The notes below the pieces were generated by a model. The model was not told the origin of the DNA. It was given only the letters and a program-made list of their open reading frames with translations, and did not search any database. From the NCBI RefSeq assembly GCF_009831575.1, contig NZ_WUUT01000005.1, positions 248,001-312,000 of the forward strand: a stretch of 64,000 bases of DNA, written 5' to 3'. Both the position numbers and the translations under genes were made by a program. This DNA comes from Halovenus carboxidivorans. GTDB lineage: Archaea > Halobacteriota > Halobacteria > Halobacteriales > Haloarculaceae. The stretch's first letter is position 1. The number at the start of each line of letters is the position of its first letter. Below are positions 58,929 through 64,000 of the stretch, in pieces.

Positions 58929-59025
58929 ATCTGCTCACTCAGTGGTTCCGCGAACATCCAAATAAATGCTTCCCGTTAATTATCGGCGTTGATACTAGCA
59001 AAACCAAGCGGAGCCGACCACTCGC

Positions 59026-59736
59026 TCAGAGTTTGACGCCGTCGTCGTCTCGGACCGCTTCGAGGAGGTCAGCGATGGTGTCGTTCGGTCCCAGATCGGT
59101 CGATTTGACGAGGTTCTCGACGCTCTCCGGCGGGTACCGAATCGGGACGTTCGATTCCATCAGCAGGATGCCGAGCACCTCTTCGACCGGCATGTTGCTG
59201 TCGACCTGCTGACCGTACCACAGCATCAGGCTCTCGAACACCGTGATCAGGTCGTTCGATTCGAGCCGGCGCTGGCTGACCGCCCCGTCGAACTGAGCGG
59301 TCACGTCGAAGGCGTACTTCGAGTTACTTCGTTCGTATTTCTGTCGGAGCCATCGGCGGACATCTGATTCGGTGAGCTGACCGTGTTGGCTGCCCTGGGC
59401 GCTCGGTTGATTCCTCGGCCGACGGTTTCCGGGCTGGTTGCCGCCGCGACCGGCAGCGCCACCGGCCTGGCCGCCCTGACCCCCCGGGGCAGGCTGACCG
59501 CCCGACCCACCGCGACCGCCGCCTCCGCCCCGTTGTGGGTTCTGCGCGGGATCACCACCGCCCCGTGACTGATTGCCCCCGCTTCCCGTCCGCGTTTCCG
59601 GCGAGACGACGAACCGTCCCTCGTCGATCTGCTCGACGTGCTCGCTCTCGGTGATGTCGAGCTCGTTCGGGGAGAGGATCGCCCCCTCGTCGGCGCGACC
59701 CCCGTTGTTCGTGTCGTCGCCTGACCCCTCGACCAT
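59026..59736 (-). CDS. uncharacterised protein with Gly/Gln-rich linker upstream of che genes
   Basis: Not a family I can name with certainty; it may belong to a haloarchaeal family seen near che/arl loci. The 236 residues have an acidic start with ILSPNELDITESEHVEQIDE followed by GRFVVSP, a ~90-residue Gly/Gln/Arg/Pro low-complexity linker (GGGGGRGGSGGQPAPGGQGG and so on), and a folded helical end (TESDVRRWLRQKYERSNSKY; VFESLMLWYGQQV; MPVEEVLGILLM). The linker resembles disordered, phase-separating segments. Upstream of cheY on the same strand, with 97 nt between. Confidence 0.72.
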   Translation of the reverse strand: MVEGSGDDTNNGGRADEGAILSPNELDITESEHVEQIDEGRFVVSPETRTGSGGNQSRGGGDPAQNPQRGGGGGRGGSGGQPAPGGQGGQAGGAAGRGGNQPGNRRPRNQPSAQGSQHGQLTESDVRRWLRQKYERSNSKYAFDVTAQFDGAVSQRRLESNDLITVFESLMLWYGQQVDSNMPVEEVLGILLMESNVPIRYPPESVENLVKSTDLGPNDTIADLLEAVRDDDGVKL

Positions 59737-59811
59737 AGTGGTACTCTGTGAGCCAACCCTAAAAGTATGTCTCCCGTTATCGACAGTGGTAGCTGGTCAC
59801 ACGGGACGGCG

Positions 59812-60435
59812 TTACCGGTCCGGTACCGTCGCGATGGTCGTGATCGCCCGCGGACTGTTCGCGCTGGCCTGCTGGATGCGATGCTCGAACTCCTCGAATC
59901 CCGCCTCGGTGAACATCCGGTCGGCTTCCTCCTCGTCGTAAAACAGCATAATCGCGTCGGCCATCTTCTGAAAGACGGTGTTGTTCGGATAATCCGGCCC
60001 CACGATCAGTACCGTACTCCCGGGCTTGCCGACACGGCGACACTCCCGGAGCGCGGTGACCGGGTTGGGCCAGTACTCGATAGAGCCCGACGACCAGACG
60101 ATGTCGAAGGTATCGTCGGCGAAGGGCAACCGCTCGGCGTCTCCCTTGTGAAACCGGACCGGGCCGCGCTTGCCGAACTTCTGGTATGCCTTCGAGAGCT
60201 GGTGGGGGCTCTGATCGAGTCCGTAGATCCGTTCTGTGTGCTGGAGCAGCCCTTCGGTCGCAAACCCCGTCCCACAGCCGATATCGAGGACGCGGTCCTC
60301 GGGACCGATATCGAGCCAACTGATCGCCTCGTCACGCATCTCCTCGTTCCAGATGAAGGGATTGATCCGGTCGTACACCTGCGAGAGGTACTTGTAGAAG
60401 GTGCGTGCGCGTGCCTTGTCTTCCAGAACGCCCAT
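59812..60435 (-). CDS. class I SAM-dependent methyltransferase
   Basis: A 207-residue class I methyltransferase with motif I VLDIGCGTGFATEGL, motif II acidic loop GLDQSPHQLSKA, FADDTFDIVWSSGSIEYWP (motif IV) and VGKPGSTVLIVGP. The N-terminus FYKYLSQVYDRINPFIWNEE matches quinone-ring methyltransferases (UbiE and plant MPBQ-type), so methylation of menaquinone or a similar ring is plausible; haloarchaea make methylated menaquinones. The ATG at 60435 has a TATA box 27 nt upstream. Single-gene transcript. Confidence 0.87.
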   Translation of the reverse strand: MGVLEDKARARTFYKYLSQVYDRINPFIWNEEMRDEAISWLDIGPEDRVLDIGCGTGFATEGLLQHTERIYGLDQSPHQLSKAYQKFGKRGPVRFHKGDAERLPFADDTFDIVWSSGSIEYWPNPVTALRECRRVGKPGSTVLIVGPDYPNNTVFQKMADAIMLFYDEEEADRMFTEAGFEEFEHRIQQASANSPRAITTIATVPDR

Positions 60436-60457
60436 TGGGGTAGTATTCGACTCTGCG

Positions 60458-60467
60458 GATATAATTC
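60458..60467 (-). promoter_or_regulatory. TATA box for the methyltransferase
   Basis: The minus strand reads GAATTATATC, centred 27 nt before the ATG at 60435, consistent with a leaderless transcript. Confidence 0.65.
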
Positions 60468-60522
60468 TCGGGATTCCGGCTCCCGCCGCCGGGGTTACGG
60501 TCCCGGCAGAGCGGATCGGTGT

Positions 60523-62397
60523 TCAGTCGTCTGCTTCCGTGTCGACGCTATCCGGGCCGGTTCCACTCAGGCGCTGTGAGAGCAGATACCCCAGTCCGCC
60601 GGCACCGCCGAGCGCGGCCGGGATTCCGAACCCGGGACCGCTTCCATCGGAGCTATCCCCGCCGTCGTCCCCGCTTTGGGTGTCGCTTCCATCGCTGTCG
60701 GTCGTGCCGTCGGATCCGTCCGCGCTGTCGGTTCCGTCTTCGCCGTCCATGTCCTCGCCGTCCATCTCGCTGTTGCCGGTCCCGGCGTCGGGGAGTTCGC
60801 TACTCGCTGGCACGGACAACTGCACCGTCGTGTCAGCGCTAATCTCGATCCCAGCGTTGTCGTCGGACGGTCGGTAGATCGACCCGCCGAACAGATCGAT
60901 CACCTCCGCGGAGGTGAGTTCGTCTTCGCGGGCGCTCATCGCGACCCGTAGCGTATCGCCGGCTTCGAGGTGGCCGTGGACGCCGAACAGTTCGAGTTCG
61001 ATCTCGCCGCCCTCGGTCACTGCGAGCGGGGTTACCCGATCCTTGATCGTCACGGCCTCACCGTCACGGACCCGCTGGAGCGCGACGAACAGGTGACTGC
61101 GACCCTCTCCGGTCGGGGTCGCCTCGAACTGCACAGTCGGGAGTCCGAGAATCTCCGTCGATTCCTCGATGTCGATGTCGACGCTCGCGACGTTTCCGTC
61201 GGCCCCGCTGAGTTCGACCGCCTCGGAGATGGTTCTGGATGTCGACCGCTCCGGATGCGGGGGGAACTGGTCGGCGGCCGCGAACTCGTCGGCCGCCCGG
61301 TCGTAGTAGTGCAGCGTCGACACGTCCGGATCTCCGTCGCCTTTGAGGTGGGCTTCGTGCCACTGCAGCGCGAGCTGATCGACGAACTGCGCCGACGTGT
61401 CCGACCCCGGCGGGTACGAATCCGGCTGGCCGAGGACGTGGGTGCCGTCCTGGCCGAGCACCAGTGTCGCCTGGCTGCCGTCGGTCTGCAGTTTCCGGAA
61501 GTTTCGCACTCCCTCGTTGATCGGGAACAACTGGTCCGTGAGTTCCGGAACCAACAGCGCGGGCGTATCCTCGATGGCGTCGTACGTGACCGGCGACCGC
61601 TGACGATAGTACTGCCGGTCTGCTTGGGTCATATACCCCCGTTCGAGGATGCCGTTTGTGGTCTCGGTGTTGCTCTCGGCGATGTTTCCGCTCTGGGCTC
61701 CGAATTCGAGGGCCTGGATCCATCCCCGTTTGATTACGCCGTTGGGCGCGAGCGACTGTGCGAGATTGTTCCACGTCGCCCGCGGGACGATGGCGTTCAG
61801 CCGGTCGTCCGCCGACGCCGTCCTGAGCTGGATCCCACCCCCGTAGGAGGTGCCGTCCATGCCGATGACGGGGTCGTTCTCCCCTTCGGTCATCACCGCG
61901 TCCTGATTCGCCAGATAGTCGATCAGCGCGCTGGCATCTCGCCGTTCGAGTTCGCTCGTCGAGTTGACCTGGCCGCCCGAGCCCTGTCCCTGGTTCTCGC
62001 CCTGTCCGAACCCCCGGGAGGTGTACGCCAGGACGACGTATCCCCGACTCGCGTACATCTCCGCGAGCGGTACGTCCTCGGAGTACTCACTCTCCCCGTC
62101 GGGAAGTGTCGTGAGGTCCTTCTTGCTGCCGCCCCATCCGTGGGTCATCAGAATCGCGGGATGTGGGCCCTCAGCGGTCGGTTCGTAGTACGTCGTGTCG
62201 AGTTCCGTCCCGTCGAAGGATTCGATCCGCCGCTCCTCTTTCTCGAAGGTTTGCTGGCCGAGCCCTAACGCTGACCCCCGTCGGGCGAACGGATCGACGT
62301 TCGTTACGCTTGCGAGTCCCCCCAACCCGGCGGCCGCGCCGATATACTTCAGCACGTTCCGCCGCGTCTCTGCTGGCAGGTTGGTCTCGTCTACCAT
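60523..62397 (-). CDS. Tat-exported CocE/NonD-family hydrolase with C-terminal anchor
   Basis: A 624-residue secreted alpha/beta hydrolase of the CocE/X-Pro dipeptidyl-peptidase (S15) group. Residues about 8-35 form a twin-arginine-like signal (ETRRNVLKYIGAAAGLGGLA). The hydrolase core has HPAILMTHGWGGSKKD, the nucleophile elbow GMDGTSYGGGIQL (GxSxGG), an acid in LVPELTDQLFPINEG and the histidine in GQDGTHVLG. A jelly-roll C-terminal domain follows, then a ~60-residue Asp/Ser/Gly-rich stalk and a final hydrophobic helix with basic end (GFGIPAALGGAGGLGYLLSQ), so it is a surface-anchored esterase or peptidase. ATG at 62397. Confidence 0.88.
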   Translation of the reverse strand: MVDETNLPAETRRNVLKYIGAAAGLGGLASVTNVDPFARRGSALGLGQQTFEKEERRIESFDGTELDTTYYEPTAEGPHPAILMTHGWGGSKKDLTTLPDGESEYSEDVPLAEMYASRGYVVLAYTSRGFGQGENQGQGSGGQVNSTSELERRDASALIDYLANQDAVMTEGENDPVIGMDGTSYGGGIQLRTASADDRLNAIVPRATWNNLAQSLAPNGVIKRGWIQALEFGAQSGNIAESNTETTNGILERGYMTQADRQYYRQRSPVTYDAIEDTPALLVPELTDQLFPINEGVRNFRKLQTDGSQATLVLGQDGTHVLGQPDSYPPGSDTSAQFVDQLALQWHEAHLKGDGDPDVSTLHYYDRAADEFAAADQFPPHPERSTSRTISEAVELSGADGNVASVDIDIEESTEILGLPTVQFEATPTGEGRSHLFVALQRVRDGEAVTIKDRVTPLAVTEGGEIELELFGVHGHLEAGDTLRVAMSAREDELTSAEVIDLFGGSIYRPSDDNAGIEISADTTVQLSVPASSELPDAGTGNSEMDGEDMDGEDGTDSADGSDGTTDSDGSDTQSGDDGGDSSDGSGPGFGIPAALGGAGGLGYLLSQRLSGTGPDSVDTEADD

Positions 62398-62452
62398 ACT
62401 ACCATTGGACTCTCGTAATGCACACTTGAAGCTTCGGTCACACATGAGAGCG

Positions 62453-62463
62453 TATATTTAAAT
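62453..62463 (-). promoter_or_regulatory. TATA-like box for the CocE-like hydrolase
   Basis: TATATTTAAAT on the plus strand (ATTTAAATATA on the minus) is centred 60 nt before the ATG at 62397, predicting a leader of about 30 nt. The rest of the 212-nt gap (62398-62609) shows no gene. Confidence 0.5.
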
Positions 62464-62609
62464 CGGGATTGCACAGTAAGAAATAGTCGAGCTGGCCACT
62501 ACAGCGTACGAGTTTGGTAGCACTCCGATGAACACTGTACGATACAGAACAGCGCCGTACGGTACACCAGAGTTATATCTTATTCACCGCGGTGCGGTCA
62601 GGTACGCGA

Positions 62610-62906
62610 TTACGCAGGCTCGGGCTGGAAGATGTCGGGTTCGGGACTGCCCCCGACGTTGATGATGCCGAGTAGCCCTTTTCTGGCGACGCGGGTCAGC
62701 GCGTGGTCGACCAGTTTGATCGGACCGGGCACCGGCGTGTCGATCTCCGCGATGGCGACACTCCCCGGCACCACGGGCGCGGTCTCAATGTAGTGGTCGG
62801 GGTCGGACGCAACTGCGCCGTCGCGGTAGAACGTCTCCCAGACGTTGCCGATGGCGTGCCAGGAGCTGGTGAGGTTGGGCCCGCCGTTGGCGTGGAAGAT
62901 CCGCAC
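62610..62906 (-). pseudogene. nirK: C-terminal remnant of copper nitrite reductase (nirK)
   Basis: The 98 codons correspond to the last quarter of a copper nitrite reductase: IFHANGGPNLTSSWHAIGNV (containing the type 2 copper His), ETFYRDGAVASDP, an ETAPVVPGSVAIAEI segment and PGPIKLVDHALTRVARKGLL. The first three quarters, including the type 1 copper domain and the signal peptide, are absent, and an in-frame TGA immediately precedes the first codon (GTG at 62906). TATA-like stretches at 62916-62925 and 62933-62940 sit just upstream, so the fragment might still be transcribed. I call it a truncated gene. Confidence 0.85.
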
Positions 62907-63138
62907 TCAAATTTCGATTATAAACACACCAGTATAAATTCAAGTTGTGTCCTGGCTCGACGAGAGCGACGACCCTTCGCCGTGTCGACTTGGGTTTCAG
63001 AGGGTGTGGTACTTGTCACAGCGGTGTCACCGCTGGGAGAGGTCAACGGATGTGTCAGTTCGAGTTATCGCTTCGGACTCATCGGATCACAATCCACAGG
63101 ATTTGTAAGCGTTGCCACGGATGTTTCGCATGGGGCGA
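62907..63138. other. non-coding stretch between nirK remnant and tRNA-Gly
   Basis: No supported gene. Positions 62907-62945 are AT-rich. A short perfect inverted repeat CAGCGGTGTCACCGCTG lies at 63019-63035. The lower GC and poor codon bias compared with neighbours fit a degraded, formerly mobile region. Confidence 0.6.
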
Positions 63139-63209
63139 GCGCCGGTGGTCTAGTGGTAGGACATGAGCTTCCCAAGCTCATAGCCCGGGTTCAATTCCCG
63201 GCCGGCACA
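63139..63209 (+). tRNA. tRNA-Gly (anticodon CCC)
   Basis: A 71-nt cloverleaf can be drawn: acceptor GCGCCGG with CCGGCAC and discriminator A, D-arm GTCTAGTGGTAGGAC, anticodon arm TGAGC-TTCCCAA-GCTCA with anticodon CCC, variable TAGC, T-arm CCGGG-TTCAATT-CCCGG. CCA is not encoded. All stems pair except positions 2 and 71, which give C opposite A. A partial copy 131 bp downstream keeps the pairing G, so the gene's 3' end may have been rewritten by an integration event. Confidence 0.93.
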
Positions 63210-63320
63210 GTTCTGCGAGGAACGGACGTGACGAGCGAACGAGCAGGCAAGGGAATTGAGCAAGCGAGTCGCAGTCCCGGAACGGCGCGAAGCGCCGGAC
63301 GCCCGGAACGTCTCGCCCAG

Positions 63321-63340
63321 TTCAATTCCCGGCCGGCGCA
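63321..63340 (+). repeat. tRNA-Gly 3'-end fragment (att-like)
   Basis: This 20-nt segment repeats 63190-63209 (T-loop to discriminator base of the tRNA-Gly) with one difference, G at 63338 for A at 63207. Such a duplicated tRNA 3' end is the usual footprint of an integrase-driven element. No integrase gene remains between or beside the copies, so the element has been lost or shrunk. Confidence 0.7.
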
Positions 63341-63435
63341 TCTCGTTCCTCCTTCCGGTCGTCACTCGATGCGCCGCCCGTAGATTGCGAAGCCTCCGGC
63401 TTCGCTCACTCCCCGCCGGCGCTGTTTGTACGAAC

Positions 63436-63549
63436 GCAGTGAGCAACGCAATCGCCAACGGGAATTGAAGTAGAGCACTCGCGCGCATCGGAGCAGTGAG
63501 CAACGCAATCGCCAACGGGAATTGAAGTAGAGCACTCGCGCGCATCGGA
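63436..63549. repeat. tandem duplication of a 57-bp unit
   Basis: Two adjacent identical 57-bp units, 63436-63492 and 63493-63549, each containing GCAGTGAGCAACGCAATCGC and a GGGAATTGAAGTAGAGC stretch. They have no spacers, so this is not a CRISPR. The minus-strand open frame that repeats in step with it is a consequence of the duplication. Confidence 0.85.
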
Positions 63550-63569
63550 GCGAGCACGTCTGCGCGTGG

Positions 63570-63594
63570 TTCGATTCCCGGCCCGGCCAGCGCA
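63570..63594 (+). repeat. second tRNA-like 3'-end fragment
   Basis: TTCGATTCCCGGCCCGGCCA, then GCGCA, resembles a T-loop plus acceptor strand of a tRNA but matches the upstream tRNA-Gly imperfectly, so it may derive from another attachment event or tRNA. Confidence 0.45.
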
Positions 63595-63676
63595 CTCCTC
63601 CGAGGAGTGGGGGTGACGAGCGAGGCAACTCCGAAATTGAATCACGCAAATCCAAGCGCTAGCGGGAATTCGTACC

Positions 63677-63700
63677 CAGGTTCGAGTCCTGCTCAGCGCA
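63677..63700 (+). repeat. third tRNA-like 3'-end fragment
   Basis: CAGGTTCGAGTCCTG at 63677-63691 forms a T-arm hairpin (CAGG/CCTG with a TTCGAGT loop), followed by CTCAGCGCA at 63692-63700, like the 3' strand of an acceptor. No 5' part of a tRNA is present. Confidence 0.45.
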
Positions 63701-63733
63701 GTGAGGGAGGTTTCCGGCGAACAGCCGACCGGG

Positions 63734-64000
63734 TCAGTCTGTCTCGGCGGACATCGTCTCTTCTCCGCGTTCCAGCACGGCTTCGTAGCTCGCCGCAATC
63801 GGGTATTTCCAGCCCCGGTCGAACGATTTTCCGGTGATCCGAAGCGGCGGCGGCGTCTGCCAGCGTTTGAACTCCGAGCGGGCGATTCGTGAGAGGGCCT
63901 CGTCGACGACGTGGTCGGGAAACTCCGCGCGCAGGTCCGCACCCGTCACCTGACCGTGGATGTAGGACTTGAGAACGGGGTCGAGTTGGTCGTACGGAGG
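63734..64000 (-). CDS. nadE: NAD synthetase, C-terminal part (runs off the window)
   Basis: The visible 88 residues are the end of NAD synthetase, which amidates nicotinic acid adenine dinucleotide in the last step of NAD synthesis. They read in from the window edge as PPYDQLDPVLKSYIHGQVTG and include RIARSEFKRWQTPPPLRIT and GKSFDRGWKYPIA, the conserved C-terminus with the KRxxxPPLR motif that closes the active site. The ATP-binding N-terminal part lies beyond 64000. The frame is open to the edge. Confidence 0.88.
   Translation of the reverse strand, partial: PPYDQLDPVLKSYIHGQVTGADLRAEFPDHVVDEALSRIARSEFKRWQTPPPLRITGKSFDRGWKYPIAASYEAVLERGEETMSAETD

Noticed and set aside
63436-63549. Possible CRISPR repeats
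   Set aside because: Only two units, directly adjacent without spacers, and no cas genes anywhere in the window.
63362-63942. Minus-strand open frames with the repeated VLYFNSRWRLRCSL peptide
   Set aside because: The peptide repeat is only the translation of the 57-bp tandem DNA repeat; codon bias is poor and no start signal is evident.
1-64000. Insertion sequences, transposases or integrases
   Set aside because: None was seen. The tRNA-Gly end fragments suggest past integration, but no recombinase gene remains in the window.

Overview
The window is chromosomal DNA of an extremely halophilic archaeon (class Halobacteria). The reasons are very high GC with strong third-position GC, very acidic proteins, twin-arginine signals on exported proteins, archaeal housekeeping genes (transcription factor E, Trm56, GTP cyclohydrolase III, AglJ, Arl/Che genes), and AT-rich TATA boxes placed 25-30 nt upstream of start codons, as in leaderless haloarchaeal transcripts. 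I cannot name the genus.

Layout. 1-2.9 kb: DUF302-type protein, a tyrosine-phosphatase-like protein that has lost its catalytic cysteine, an HD phosphohydrolase and an FKBP prolyl isomerase. 3.0-12.2 kb: one tightly overlapped minus-strand operon for a [NiFe] hydrogenase, transcribed small subunit, large subunit, maturation protease, hypC, hypD, hypE, hypA, hypB, hypF. It holds everything needed to build and mature the enzyme but no cytochrome b partner. 12.4-32.4 kb: mutL, a P1B-like ATPase with an altered membrane metal site, GTP cyclohydrolase III, a LarA-like protein, an ABC-2 exporter, a Tat lipoprotein thiol oxidoreductase, trm56, a dioxygenase, a Tat-exported receptor with a cytoplasmic kinase-like domain, an acyl-CoA ligase, glutamate dehydrogenase, an AbrB-PhoU protein and an NAD-kinase-like protein. 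32.4-43.9 kb: mixed housekeeping genes (CinA-like, DUF2110-TFE pair, AglJ, SDR, HAD, universal stress proteins, DHH phosphoesterase, CDGSH protein).

43.9-58.9 kb is the most unusual part: an archaellum (arl/fla) cluster next to cheD-cheC-cheY. In transcription order it reads ArlCDE, ArlF, ArlG, actin-like 2, membrane-anchored ArlCDE, ArlH2, actin-like 1, ArlCDE, ArlH1, ArlI, ArlJ. A three-gene module (actin-fold protein, ArlC/D/E protein, ArlH) is present twice in tandem. The two ArlH proteins differ by one residue, while the ArlCDE and actin-like partners have diverged. The ArlC core is kept identical over 291 nt between two of the three ArlCDE genes. Both actin-like proteins lack the usual phosphate-binding aspartates, and one ArlCDE copy has gained an N-terminal membrane helix. 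I read this as a candidate elaborated archaellum motor or switch platform, perhaps analogous to PilM-PilN of type IV pili or to crenarchaeal ArlX.

59.0-64.0 kb: a Gly-rich linker protein, a methyltransferase, a Tat-exported CocE-like hydrolase, a nirK remnant, a tRNA-Gly(CCC) with repeated 3'-end fragments that look like integration scars, and the 3' part of nadE running off the window. No CRISPR array, intact insertion sequence or rRNA was seen.
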